Shown: piece after piece, positions 35,262 through 47,970 of the stretch
How the letters are laid out: each line of letters starts with the position of its first letter
Position numbering within the stretch: position 1 is the stretch's first letter
NCBI RefSeq assembly: GCF_028476545.1
Contig: NW_026731915.1
Coordinates: 334,001-398,000, forward strand
Length of the DNA stretch: 64,000 nucleotides
Reading direction: 5' to 3'
DNA from: Physella acuta
Taxonomy: Eukaryota > Mollusca > Gastropoda > Physidae
Notes under the pieces: generated by a model
Told to the model about the DNA's origin: nothing
Database searches by the model: none
What the model saw: the letters and a program-made list of their open reading frames with translations, nothing else
Program-made: the position numbers and the translations under genes

Positions 35262-38200
35262 TAACAATATATCCACCAGTCTAACAATCTATCCACACCC
35301 CAGTCTAACAATCTATCTACACCCCAGTCTAACAATCTATCCACACCCCAGTCTAACAATCTATCCACCAGTCTAACAATCTATCCACACCCAGTCTAAC
35401 AATCTATCTACACCCCAGTCTAACAATCTATCTACACCCCAGTCTAACAATCTATCCACACCCCAGTCTAACATTCTATCCACACCCCAGTCTAACAATC
35501 TATCTACAACCCAGTCTAATAATCTATCTACACCCCAGTCTAACAATCTATCTACACCCCAGTCTAACAATCTATCCACATCCCAGTCTATCAATCTATC
35601 CACACCCCAGTCTAACAATCTATCTACACCCCACTCTAACAATCTATCTACACCCCAGTCTAACAATCTATCCACACCCCAGTCTAACAATCTATCCACA
35701 CCCCAGTCTAACAATCTATCTACACCCCAGTCTAACAATCTATCCACACCCCAGTCTAACAATCTATCCAGACCCCAGTCTAACAATCTATCCACACCCC
35801 AGTCTAACAATCTATCCACACCCCAGTCTAACAATCTATCCACATCCCAGTCTATCAAACTATCTACAGTCTATCAATTTATCCACACCCCAGTCTATCA
35901 ATCTATCCACACCCCAGTCTAACAATCTATCCACACCACAGTCTATCAAACTATCTACAGTCTATCAATTTATCCACACCCCAGTCTATCAATCCGTCCA
36001 CCAGTCTAACAATCTATCCACACCCCAGTCTAACAATCTATCTACACCCCAGTCTAACAATCTATCCACCAGTCTAACAATCTATCCACACCCCAGTCTA
36101 ACAATCTATCTACACCCCAGTCTAACAATCTATCCACACCCCAGTCTAACAATCTATCCACCAGTCTAACAATCTATCCACACCCAGTCTAACAATCTAT
36201 CTACACCCCAGTCTAACAATCTATCTACACCCCAGTCTAACAATCTATCCACACCCCAGTCTAACATTCTATCCACACCCCAGTCTAACAATCTATCTAC
36301 AACCCAGTCTAATAATCTATCTACACCCCAGTCTAACAATCTATCTACACCCCAGTCTAACAATCTATCCACATCCCAGTCTATCAATCTATCAACACCC
36401 CAGTCTAACAATCTATCCACACCACAGTCTAACAATCTATCCACACCCCAGTCTATCAATCTATTCACACCGCAGTCTAACAATCTATCCACACCCCAGT
36501 CTAACAATCTATCCACACCCCAGTCTAACAATCTATCTACACCCCAGTCTAACAATCTATCTACACCCCAGTCTAACAATCTATCTACACCCCAGTCTAA
36601 CAATCTATCTACACCCCAGTCTAACAATCTATCCACACCCCAGTCTAACAATCTATCCACACCCCAGTCTAACAATCTATCCACACCCCAGTCTAACAAT
36701 CTATCCACACCCCAGTCTAACAATCTATCCACACCCCAGTCTAACAAACTATCTACAGTCTAACAATCTATCCACACCCCAGTCTAACAAACTATCCACA
36801 CCCTAGTCTAACAATCTATCCACACCCCAGTCTATCAATCTATCCACACCCCAGTCTAACAATCTATCCACACCCCAGTCTAACAATCTATCCATACCCC
36901 AGTCTAACAATCTATCCACACCCCAGTCTAACAATCTTTCTACACCCCAGTCTAACAATCTATCTACACCCCAGTCTAACAATCTATCCACACCCCAGTC
37001 TAACAATCTAACCACACCCCAGTCTAACAATCTATTTACACCCCAGTCTAAGAATCTATTTACACCGCAGTCTAACAATCTATCCACACCCCAGTCTAAC
37101 AATCTATCCACACCCCAGTCTAACAATCTATCCACACCCCAGTCTAACAATCTATCTACACCACAGTCTATCAATTTCTCCACACACCAGTCTAACAATC
37201 TATCCACGCCCCAGTCTAACAATCTATCTACACACCAGTCTAACAATCTATCTACACCCCAGTCTAACAATTTATCCACACCCCAGTCTAACAATCTATC
37301 TACACCACAGTCTATCAATTTCTCCACACACCAGTCTAACAATCTATCTACACCCCAGTCTAACAATCTATCCACACGACAGTCAGTCTAACAATCTATC
37401 TACACCCCATTCTAACAGTCTATCTACACCCCAGTCTAACAATCTACCCACACCCCAGTCTAACAATCTATCCACACCCCATTCTAACAGTCTATCTACA
37501 CCCCAGTCTAACAATCTATCCACACCCCAGTCTAACAATCTATCCACACCCCAGTCTAACGATCTATCTACACCCCAGTCTAACAATCTCTCTACACCCC
37601 ATTCTAACAGTCTATCTACACCCCAGTCTAACAATCTATCCACACCCCAGTCTAACAATCTATCTACACCCCAGTCTAACAATCTATCCACACCCCAGTC
37701 AGTCTAACAATCTATCTACACCCCATTCTAATAGTCTATCTACACCTCAGTCTAACAATCTATCTACACCCCAGTCTAACAATCTATCCACACCCCAGTC
37801 TAACAATCTATCCACACCCCAGTCTAACAATCTATCCACACCCCAGTCTAACAATCTATCCACACCCCATTCAGTCTAACAATCTATCCACACCCCAGTC
37901 AGTCTAACAATCTATCTACACCCCAGTCTAACAATCTCTCTACACCCCAGTCTAACAATCTATCTACACCCCAGTCTAACAATCTATCCACACCCCAGTC
38001 TAACAATCTATCCACACCCCAGTCTAACAATCTATCCACACCCCATTCAGTCTAACAATCTATCCACACCCCATTCAGTCTAACAATCTATCCACACCCC
38101 AGTCAGTCTAACAATCTATCCACATCCACGTCTAACAATCTATCCACACCCCAGTCTAACAATCTATCCACACCCCAGTCTAACAATCTATCCACACCCC

Positions 38201-38706
38201 AGTCTAACAATTTATCTACACCCCAGTCTAACAATCTATCCACACCCCAGTCTAACAATCTATCCACACCCCAGTCTAACAATCTATTTACACCCCAGTC
38301 TAACAATCTATCTACACCCAGTCTAACAATCTATCCACACCCCAGTCTAACAATCTATCCACACCCCAGTCTAACAATCTATTTACACCCAGTCTAACAA
38401 TCTATCCACACCCCAGTCTAACAATCTATCTACACTCCATTTAGTGTAACAATCTATCTACACCCCAGTCTAACAATCTATCCACACCCTAGTCTAACAA
38501 TCTATCTTCACCCCAGTCTAACAATCTATCTACACCCCAGTCTAACAATCTATCCACACCCCAGTCTAACAATCTATCCACACCCCAGTCTAACAATCTA
38601 TCTACAACCCACTCTAGTAATCTATCTACACCCAGTCTAACAATCTATCCACACCCCAGTCTAACAATCTATCCACACCCCAGTCTAACAATCTATCCAC
38701 ACCCCT
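35262..38706. repeat. Large minisatellite, 24-bp unit, about 3.4 kb
   Basis: About 140 tandem units of AGTCTAACAATCTATCCACA plus CCCC, with shorter units (CCACC, CAGTCAGTC) in places. The 24-bp period is 8 codons, so the minus strand is open over long distances (DRLLDWGV repeats, up to 193 aa). These frames break wherever a unit is not 24 bp, and there is no coding evidence. A block of about 330 bp (about 35270-35600) recurs with the same rare variants 793 bp further on (about 36063-36393). Confidence 0.98.
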
Positions 38707-38711
38707 AACCA

Positions 38712-38935
38712 GACGACACGGGCCTGTTCAACCAAGGGGGGAAGATCGTCCAGAGTTTGCTCCCTTCTTCCACTCGCATTAATTTCCCCTGAGTATTTCC
38801 CTCCCCAGTTGTCGCCCTTTCCCCTCCTTTACCCATATCAATACCGACCAATTCAAACCGCCCCTAGGGATCCACGACTCAATACGACATCGCACGCGCC
38901 TCTCTCCGGACAGATGGACAAACTTACTGGCAAAC
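38712..38935. promoter_or_regulatory. GC-moderate island beside the large minisatellite
   Basis: Includes GCATTAATTTCCCC, CATATCAATACCGACCAATTC and a CpG-rich stretch (38870-38910). The motif content is weak; listed mainly because it contrasts with the AT-rich flank. Confidence 0.25.
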
Positions 38936-39223
38936 AAATTGAAAAATAAAAATTCTTTTAGCAAAAGTTGAGAAATATCTTTAAAAATTAGGTTTCGTGT
39001 CTGAAAACGGCATACAATTTTTTAAAAGTGTTTTTTTTTCTGGATGTTAAAGCAACAAGCTACCGAGTGGAAACATATATCGTTTTATTAACAATCTTCT
39101 ATTTCTGTCTAGAGTCTAGTACGTAATGGTGGGTGCTCTTCACCAAGCTGGTAGTAGATGGGGCAGCAATGCACGATCAAATATAAGTCATCCTGATTCC
39201 CTGGTGGCCATTGTTTAGTGGTG

Positions 39224-39226
<3 letters not shown>

Positions 39227-39285
<59 letters not shown>

Positions 39286-39330
39286 CTATTCAAATTATTT
39301 ATATCTATTTATATTATATAAAATAATAAA

Positions 39331-39424
<94 letters not shown>

Positions 39425-39435
39425 TAAATAAATAA

Positions 39436-39526
<91 letters not shown>

Positions 39527-39530
39527 TTTA
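39227..39530. repeat. Compound (AT)n / (AAAT)n microsatellite
   Basis: AT tracts at about 39227-39280, 39336-39412 and 39440-39520, with (AAAT)n at 39413-39440. Confidence 0.97.
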
Positions 39531-40455
39531 TATACATATAATAACTTATTTACTTATTTTCTCGTTGAGGAAAAATCTTTTGGCCAAAGCGCTGTTAATG
39601 TTTGTTATTTATATCTTGCATGCCATCAAAAGTAGGTTCCTGAATATTTACAAGTAGGCCCTATATTAATTTATTTGTCGAGGTCTTCAAGATCTGAAAA
39701 TCTGCAACGTATATAGAATAAAACTTACGCGGAGAAAAATATTCTGTTAAAAATAAACGTTACAGCCGATTTTATGAAATACGGTAATAAAAATACAAGT
39801 CTTATTCGAATGTAAAACACTAAACACTATAAAAGTCAAAGGCGTAGTTTCACTTCACTTTATAACGCGCAGGAAATAGTTCTCTTCAAAACGTACAACG
39901 ATACCAAAACACGGCAAAGTTGACGTTAAAAAGCAATACTGCACTATGCTTTAGGATATATTCATGTAGTTCTATTAGGTTCCGACACTATAATAATTTA
40001 TCAGTAAAATTAGGTGCCAAAATCCTACAAGTCGAAATTAAAAATAATTGTTAATTTTTTTAAATGTGCGCTTTGGGAATAGGGCACTTCAAATGTGTCG
40101 TCTTTACTATTGCGCTAAACATACCGATTAGACAATTTCAAATGGTCGTCCGGGTAGCATAATAAAATGAATATGATTTTCAAACTATTTCAACATTCTA
40201 TTTATCGTGAAATGTAGTGAAATATTAATTTGGAATATTTTTTACAATGTAAGTTTTTTTAGATGTAGTAGTTGGTTCTTGTAAATAAACAGGGTGTGTG
40301 ATCGGAATGATTATAGTTAAAGAGTGGTTTGTATGGCATAGTACAGCCGAGAGTCCCTTTTCCAACGGGGGACATAGTCGTCTAGTATACACTAAAAGGA
40401 AATACAGTTCTATTCAGTTTATGCGTCAAAGCTTGCGTCGCTACTATTTCAAGAA
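39531..40455. other. AT-rich unique stretch, nothing recognised
   Basis: No supported feature on either strand. Confidence 0.5.
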
Positions 40456-40463
40456 CCGGCTTT

Positions 40464-40742
40464 CAGTGGCGTAGGCAGGGGGGGGGGGGGGGGGTTAGGG
40501 GGGGTCATAACCCCCCCCCCCCCCATAGACCCCTCGGTATATATAAAAAGTATGAGGGGGGGGGGGTGCAAATCGAAAGTTTGAGGGGGGGGGGTGCAAA
40601 TCGAAAGTTTGAGGGGGGGGGGGTGCAAATCGAAAGTTTGATCGAAAGTTTGAGGGCGGGGGGTGCAAATCGAAAGTTTGTCCCCGGGTAAAAATTGGAA
40701 CCCCCCCCCCCCCCCCTTGAGACAATCCTGGCTACGCCACTG
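40464..40742. mobile_element. hAT-like MITE, CAGTGGCGTAG ends, perfect 8-bp TSD
   Basis: 279-bp element. The left end CAGTGGCGTAGGCAGG and right end CCTGGCTACGCCACTG are inverted. Perfect duplication CCGGCTTT (40456-40463 and 40743-40750). The interior holds poly-G and poly-C tracts and four to five tandem copies of a roughly 26-bp unit TGCAAATCGAAAGTTTGAGG, so a tandem array has grown inside the transposon. Confidence 0.94.
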
Positions 40743-40750
40743 CCGGCTTT

Positions 40751-41434
40751 AAATCACTTGATATAACTGTAAAAGAAACCAATAATACTTGTCTTTAGAA
40801 CCTTAATCAACTTTTAATGTTACCGTTCAGTAAGATGGAACAGTATAAGGTGTACTGGCCAAGATTACACTTTGATTTTGATGAAAGTAATAGCATGAAA
40901 AAACAAATATATCTTGTTGCAGTAAGAAATTGAAACACTTCTAAAAACAGAACCCTGTTTCACATGTATTAGTTTCAATTCTGATCGTTGCTAATCAAAT
41001 CGACACCCCATACAATGAAAAAATATTTGATTTGAAATGCGACCCGTAACTTGTGACACTTGAACTATCCACACAAATATTATCTTCCCTTTTATTTTAG
41101 CACATAGACTGATCATGTGGTCACTACCACAAAGTTATCTCCCATCTTGATTAAAAACGACTAATATCAAATTACACTGAAATAGTATATTCTCTTTTAC
41201 AGTCATCGGAGAAACATTCAAATGCAAAAGTTAAAATACATTTCTGTATTCTTCTTCTTCGTTGTTAATTGTAATGTTGGAAGGTAATTCCTCCAACATA
41301 CTTAAATAGTGTGCTCCATACAGTCCTTTGACTTTGATTTCAGCCTGCTTTTCTTTGTGTATTTGCGTCCACAGCTTTGTCCAATCTAGCACACTCTACA
41401 AAGCAAAAGATATTTGAGTTGTCCCTCCTATATA
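40751..41434. other. AT-rich unique stretch, nothing recognised
   Basis: No supported feature. Confidence 0.5.
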
Positions 41435-41590
41435 GCTCCCTATCCTCAGCTATTGAGCCTCATCTGCCCGGGGGTTCGAACTCAGGACTTTTTGGTTCAG
41501 CAACCATGAGCTACAAGTCAGTAGCAATACCTGACCAGAACCGACGGAGAGTAATTGATCACTGGACATTGGTCAGACCTGGGCTACAAG
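41435..41590 (-). mobile_element. SINE-like or tRNA-derived fragment
   Basis: On the minus strand TTGTAGCTCATGGTTGCTGA resembles an A-box region and GAGTTCGAACCCC (plus strand within 41470-41483) a strong B box. The arms do not fold into a full tRNA cloverleaf by eye, so a tRNA-derived retroposon is preferred. Confidence 0.5.
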
Positions 41591-41940
41591 ATTTGACCAC
41601 AGACACGACATACCCACAGACAACGCAAATACTGTACAATGTGACTAACGTAAAGAGATTGCAAATGATCTGGTTATAAGAATATGAACGTAGAAAACGA
41701 CGGCTAAAAAACATGTGAAAAGAATATTCAAAAAATTGTGGTGTCTAATATCTTTAACACATTTTAAATTACCAGCATGATTTATGTTTCATGAATATTT
41801 CATTTATGTTTCAAACGAATTTCTAACAAGTGCATTTGTTACTTATCGACTCCGGGTGAGGATTGAAACCTTTACGGTTAAAACGTGAGTTGATTATTCT
41901 TAGGTGGACCTACTGTATCTGAATTTAGATAAAGTTCGAA

Positions 41941-42138
41941 CTGACTTTCTTCCAGGCATCTCTTCCCCGAAAAACGTTTACCCCCCCCCCCCCCCGAATT
42001 ACATAGAAGTTATATAGAAAATATATACTTTACCAGTGACCGCCCCCATTTCCCCCCCCCCCCCCCCGGAAATTTTAAGTGCACCTCCACCCCCCCCCCC
42101 CTCCACACCCCAGAGAGAAAAGTCTTGAAGAAACACTG
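41941..42138. mobile_element. hAT-like MITE, CAGTGTTTC family, imperfect TSD
   Basis: 198-bp element. The left end CTGACTTTCTTCCAGGCA is diverged and the right end GAAGAAACACTG intact. The interior TATATAGAAAATATATACTT and poly-C blocks match other copies. Flanks AGTTCGAA and TGTTCGTA agree at 6 of 8 positions, so this is an older copy. Confidence 0.75.
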
Positions 42139-42155
42139 TGTTCGTAACCCGGGAT

Positions 42156-42159
<4 letters not shown>

Positions 42160-42235
<76 letters not shown>
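42160..42235. repeat. (AT)n microsatellite
   Basis: Pure AT immediately right of the MITE. Confidence 0.97.
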
Positions 42236-42237
<2 letters not shown>

Positions 42238-42369
42238 AATATAAGCATCGAGTATTTTAATTAGCTTGTGTGTGATTTGTTAGTTCGTGACCCGAAGAGG
42301 TGTCAGCGAATGAGATAAATACAGGGGGGGGGGGTGAGAGACAATACAAAAATACATACCCAATAACTA

Positions 42370-42665
42370 GGTTTTGGGTGCCGTTCGGTGGGTGCAGGCC
42401 CGGGGGTGTCATGGGTTTGGAAGCAGGGACGTGCCGTGGAGTGGGTTGGTGTGTGGGGGGGGGGATAGAATGAAGTGGCCACCGAGTGAATCAAGCCATC
42501 CATTTAGAAGATTGGATGCGTGGAGGGGAGACAATTACACGTCACGAGTCGGTGGAAACCGAGACGAGTGGGGGAGACCGAATTGGATTAGTGTGACGTC
42601 CCCTTGTCAATGCTTGATCGCCGGCCATTGTTGATTGGTTCGAGTAGGGGCCAGGTCTGAAGGGT
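42370..42665. promoter_or_regulatory. GC-rich island with homeodomain, CRE-like and SOX-like words
   Basis: Includes ACAATTACACGTCAC, GGATTAGTGTGACGTCC and GCCATTGTTGATTGG within about 130 bp. The motif order resembles compact developmental enhancers, but no experimental or comparative evidence is available here. Confidence 0.38.
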
Positions 42666-43375
42666 TGCTTTAGATAAGGTAAAAGGAAAATAAGGAAATA
42701 ATACGGTGGGGGAGACAAAAAAAGTGGGACCGGAGAAAAGAAAAGGATAAAATATAATATGACATTTTTTTTTTTCTCTCCAATTGACCAGATGTGCAGT
42801 GGCAATATATGAGAGTTGCAGTGGGCTCCTTTTGTCGGGTGATGGTAGAATAATGCGGTCAGTCTAGTCTGATGGCTTGTGGTCAGTTTGTAGAAAAATC
42901 TCGTTTGATACGAAAAAGATACTTTCTTTGACGAGTTTTAATTAAAGTATCAATGTCACTACAGGCTTCGTGTTTAATATATATATATATATATATATAT
43001 ATTTGCATTGCGTTTGTGTTTGCCTTTGTTTATTCTTTCGTGTTTGTGTTTGCATTTGTGCTTTTGTTTGTGTTTTCTTTTGTGTTTGTGTTTGAGTTGT
43101 ATTTGTGTTTGCGTATATATACATATATATATGTGCTATTAATCATAAAATTCCACAGATCAATTTGGGTAGTAATATTTAATTTTAAATCTTTTTCTGA
43201 AATAATAATAAAAAAAAAAACAATTGCTAAAAAAAAGTCTCCATATTCCATTTTGAGAGCAAACAAAATTTTCCTCTTCAAATATTTTTTCTCAAAAAAA
43301 AAAAAAAAAAAAAACAATTTACGTAAACAGAATTGTACATGCGGTTAATTTTCGTTCAAAATTAGTTCATCGACT
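42666..43375. other. Low-complexity mix, no gene
   Basis: A short (AT)n (42978-43001) and TTTGTGTTTG-type repeats (43005-43110) lie in otherwise A/T-rich sequence with a poly-A near 43297. Confidence 0.6.
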
Positions 43376-43379
43376 TCCG

Positions 43380-43860
43380 ATTTCCAAAAAAACGCCCGAG
43401 GCATACCCGGAAGTAACAGCGTGACGTTTTCGGCCTACCGGAATATAAAAATGATTAGTTTCGTCACTTCCTGTGGGTTCAGCCACCCGTGGCACGGCTG
43501 ATTAATCTCCAATCGCTGATTGCCGCTGTGGGGGATGATCTTCATCGATTAGATATTTAGTCCGATTCCATCCAAAATGCCGGCAGATTAGCGATTCCAG
43601 TACCAGCAGTCAAAAAATTAATTCTCCGTCCGGCCACAAGTCCGGTAATTACGGCCAGTTATTTATAGATTAGTTTATTTTTTTCTGTATTTAATAACAC
43701 TGATTGGTCAGTCTTGAAAAAATCCTGCCACAGGCTAAGCTGACCAGGGCGGTTGGATTAATGTCTGGACTGGATTAAATGGACATTATAACAGGGAGCG
43801 GATCGCGGCCATAATTGGCACCCCATCTCACACCCGCGCGGCCTATTAGAAAAATCCCCC
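43380..43860. promoter_or_regulatory. Long island dense in ATTA-type and ETS motifs
   Basis: About 450 bp with an ETS word ACCCGGAAGTAAC, CACTTCCTGTG, then CTGATTAATCTCCAATC, CATCGATTAGATATTTAGTC, GCAGATTAGCG, AATTAATTC, GTAATTACGG, ATAGATTAG, TTGGATTAATG and TGGATTAAATGG. The density of TAAT-core words in GC-moderate sequence is the highest seen in the window. An enhancer read by homeodomain proteins is inferred, possibly of the nearby Lhx3/4 gene itself. No open frame of note. It ends at a poly-C near 43857. Confidence 0.45.
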
Positions 43861-45350
43861 CCCCCCCAAACGCTAAAGATTACCAGCTTATTCAAATACA
43901 ATTTTTTAAAGTAGAAACGCGTGATTCTAATTTAAAATATCAAATCATATATACCAATATAAACTGCGTTAGTTTTACCGACATTTTTCTGAAAGTGCTA
44001 AAACAAACGTTTACTTTTCTAGTTTAAAAAAAAAAAGATTCATGTTAAAAAAATTTTTAAATTTTAACTGACATAGATTATGGTATTGTTGCCCACCCCG
44101 CCCCATTATTTACATTCTACAGTTAACAACATTGAGATCTAAGGGTAAGCTATCGTGTATTATCACGTGATCATGATAAAATTAGTGATTGGTTCTGAGA
44201 TTTTTCTACGAGTTTAAAAAACAAATTTATTGGACATCAGCGAGTTGACAAAAATCCTTCAATCATATTATTGACTTGGATTCATAATCGTGTCTTTTTG
44301 CCTATATAACCTATATGTTACAAAAAATTAAATTAAAAAACAACAACTTAAATTGCCAAATTTAATATATTTTAAAAATTATTGATATAAAATTTACAAA
44401 TGCAGAGAACTTGAAAATATGTGTGTTTGAGATTAAAGCTATATTTCTATTTATTTTCATCAAGCCTGAATTAGAACATGCAGTTTAACTCCAGTAAGAC
44501 AAGTGTTGATTAGATGGACGGAAACTCCGTGATCGATCTTCTGTAAACCCTATGCTGTAATAATTTGTACTCAAAACTTTGCCGAAACATTTTTTAAAAA
44601 AATGATACTTTTTGAAGTAAATAATCTAGTTTTGCCATATTATTTACATTTTTTGTGACAAAATGTGAGCAACCAAAATATTTTGGCCTTTCGAATTTTT
44701 ATGTTTGGTAAGAAAAAAATTATTAAAAAATAAATTTCACCTAATCTTTTGTAAAGTCCGACAAAAATAAAAAAAATCATTTTTTAAAAATTGATATTCG
44801 ATACAAAAATATGAAAATAAGTGTAATCGATGTTTCCCAAACGGCTTTAAGTTTTACAAATGTCACTATAATTTTATCGATTGCCTTATTTTTAAAGATT
44901 TTTACCAAAAATTTAGTATGATTACATAGGCTTATTGTGTCGACTCTGTATGTGGTTTTGTATTTAGAGAATTCAATTCTATGTGTGATTTTAGAGATTT
45001 GCGTGAGTGTTGTTTCTAAACAGTTTAATTGCGTACATTGTTTCTCGAAAAAGTTTTAGTTAGTTTTAGACTTATGTTTGCGTGAACTGTTTTAATCTTT
45101 GAACCATATCTAGTGAGTAGATTTAATATGGACTAGACTTGTTTTAAAATAATTTTTTTTCTAAACGAATTGTGAGTGGCTGTTAAGTTTGACAAGATTG
45201 GTGAACAAAGTCCCCCCTCCCCAGATGGGACTGGGAGGACATTGGCTTTAGCGTGGCGGTGTCCAGCACTCACGAGTCCAGATGAGTGGGTAAGGCCAGG
45301 GTTTGTGGTTGGGTTGGGTTGGGTTGTTCAAATATGCGTGAAGTTGGTGA
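43861..45350. other. Long AT-rich unique stretch, nothing recognised
   Basis: No supported gene or element. A short GGGTT run occurs near 45311-45327. Confidence 0.5.
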
Positions 45351-45351
45351 T

Positions 45352-45525
45352 GGGACGGTGTGGTCGTGTGGTAGAGAACTTGATCGGTAACCTGAAGTCT
45401 CGGTTTACATTTGCGGCCTCCGCTAAATAGGTTTTCGCTGAGTCCACTCAGCTCATTATGGGTACCCGAAACAAGACGGAAGTGGTAGAGTCAGCCGGTA
45501 TTTACTGACTACATTATCCCTTTAC
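45352..45525 (+). mobile_element. tRNA-derived SINE, family 2
   Basis: The head ACGGTGTGGTCGTGTGGTAG is tRNA-like, with a weak B box (CGGTTTACATTTGCGG) and the central block GAGTCCACTCAGCTCATTAT followed by GGGTACCCG. It is followed by a degenerate ATACTGACCACAAA repeat (about 45525-45700). Confidence 0.65.
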
Positions 45526-45908
45526 ATACTGACCTTTCTTTATACTGACCACACATTTCTTTCATTATACTGACCACAAACTCCTTTCATACACTGACCA
45601 CAAAATAATTCACATACTGACCACTCAAACTTTGATTTATATACTAATTACACCCAGTCTCTTCATAAACAGACCACACTATCCCTTTATATACGGACCA
45701 CAAAATCACATGCCAAGAACAAAGAAGCAGTTGAGCTTTATTTCATCTACCTTTTGTACCATCACGTGAAAACCGAGAATACACTAGAAATCTCTTAATA
45801 ATAAATATATCAGCTTTAAACCAAGCTAAGAATCATAGTCAAGCTTCCAATCCTCAAGTACTTGATAAGATCTAGCAGAAAAATTTAAACTTAAAAAAAT
45901 AACTATTA

Positions 45909-46236
<328 letters not shown>

Positions 46237-46662
46237 GGTATTCATAAATGTAGTTAGCTCTTTCGTCCCCTATTTTTAATTTAATTTAAAAAAATTTAAC
46301 AGTTGGTTTTGATCCCCTAATTTATAACTTAACTCTATTTGTACTACATCTTTCCCTCTACTAAATTTACTTTCAACATTTTCTCTAAAATCTCCCAATT
46401 TCATCACATCCTGCCAAAGTTCAAAGTAAACCCAAAAGCTACGAAGACCAAATTACTTTTAATATCATTGATGTTGCTATTTGAAGCACCAAGTTTTAAA
46501 AACTAGTATCTTCTACACAAGTTATGGTTTTATAGTCTTAAGACACATTGGTTATATATAACCAGTGTCTTAAAAGACATCTACACAAATCTTGAGACAC
46601 ATTTATCACAATCACTCTTTGACGGTCTTAAACTAAATACATCTACCTAAAACATATATTTA

Positions 46663-46903
46663 AAAGTAAAGTAAGCTTTCCTTTTCGAGCTACACGGCCC
46701 ATGGGGCAAAAGAAGTAGGGTCCACCTGTTTCTGTGACATCTATAAGGGGGATAGTGTAAGCGGCACTATTCCCAGTCGCCTTTACTTTCCCTAACTTGA
46801 GTTGGACATCTGAGTAGGACGTTCTACTCACTTGAGCCCGGATTCGAATTCGGTACTTTCGGGTTAGCAGTCTAGCGCTCTAACGCTAGGCCACGCCGGC
46901 CCC
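46663..46903 (-). mobile_element. tRNA-derived SINE, family 1, probable TSD
   Basis: On the minus strand the head GCCGGCGTGGCCTAGCGTTA plus GAGCGC contains an A box, and the B box is AATTCGAATCC (plus GGATTCGAATT, 46840-46850). The central block matches 33576. ATATATTTA occurs at both edges (46654-46662 and 46909-46917), a likely target duplication although the flanks are AT-rich. Confidence 0.85.
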
Positions 46904-46917
46904 AAAATATATATTTA

Positions 46918-47565
46918 TAAATTAAAAAAATAAAAGATTTATTTTTTACCCATGTCCTATTTAACGCGACTCCATTGAACGCTGTTTCGTTTAACGTCTT
47001 TTTTAATTTTGTCCTGTTTGGTCTAAACTTTTCGAGTTTCCACCGTCTCTGTTTGACGAATGACTCCTTAGCCGTAATCTCAATGTATTGTTGACGGTGA
47101 AAATATTCACACTCCGTTCCTTTTTAACTCCAGTTTTTTAATATACGATTTTTATGTTCGCGATTTTCTTTCGCTTCGTTTCATCACCGCTCCGACTTTT
47201 ATGTCGCGCGGAGTTTTTTTTTTTCGTCTTGGCTTTCTTTTATTTTAAAACATGAAATGGAACTAAATACGGATAGCGGCCTACAGCTAAGAAAAATTAA
47301 TCTTCCCACGTCTTAGCTTTACTGTGTGAGCCACATCTCGTTCAATCTCGTGCCGATGAGTACCTTTGTGTGTTTACACGGGATTTCAGCGAGAAATATC
47401 GATTCCGAAACTTGCAGTAGTCGATTCCCCCTTCACACGACAAAAAAAAATAGTCATATTTCACAACGGTAATAAAACTTCTAGAACTTTGAAATTCAAA
47501 TTTGTTGTATGATTTACAGAATTTAATTTAAAAATATTTCCTATTCCTTATATAAAAAATGTGAT
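46918..47565. other. Unique stretch, nothing recognised
   Basis: No exon or element supported. Confidence 0.45.
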
Positions 47566-47569
47566 GTGA

Positions 47570-47970
47570 TTTGATTTATCATGCCGTACCGCCTCGAAAA
47601 TTCGATCCGACGTCGATTCCGAATCCTGCCCGGTGGCGGTCCGTCCACAGGAACATAAATCCTTTAATAGTTCTTAAGCAGACAGCGCACAAATGGCTTA
47701 TAAGTATTCATGAATATGAGCCCACGTGGAACACTTGTACTCTGTGCTTTACGAGGCCTAAGCGGCGTGACACTGGCCGCGTGCGGGCAGCGGCAACAAA
47801 ACCAAGATGCCGTCATCGCCCGGGGGTCGGGGATTAAATTTCTCCGTGTATTCAAACAGGTCCGCTCAATCCAAAACGCAAAGACACCCGGGGTAGAGCC
47901 AAACTGGGGTAACGTGTTTACCGAGACGCGGGGTTTTAGATCAGTCTGGTATGAGCGGAGCTGGCCTGTG
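47570..47970. promoter_or_regulatory. GC-rich island, candidate regulatory or unrecognised exon
   Basis: CpG-containing sequence with overlapping open frames on both strands (87-114 aa), none with a recognisable domain. ATTCATGAATATG near 47707 is POU/homeodomain-like, and AACCAAGATGCCGTC is weakly YY1-like. The multi-frame openness fits composition rather than a gene. Confidence 0.35.

Noticed and set aside
35373-38306. Minus-strand frames of up to 193 aa with DRLLDWGV repeats, looking like a repeat protein
   Set aside because: The 24-bp DNA unit is exactly 8 codons, so any frame free of stops stays open. Frames end wherever a unit is not 24 bp, and there is no start or splice context.
47570-47970. 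Protein-coding exon in overlapping 87-114-aa frames
   Set aside because: Several frames on both strands are equally open, with no domain, codon bias or splice pair favouring one.
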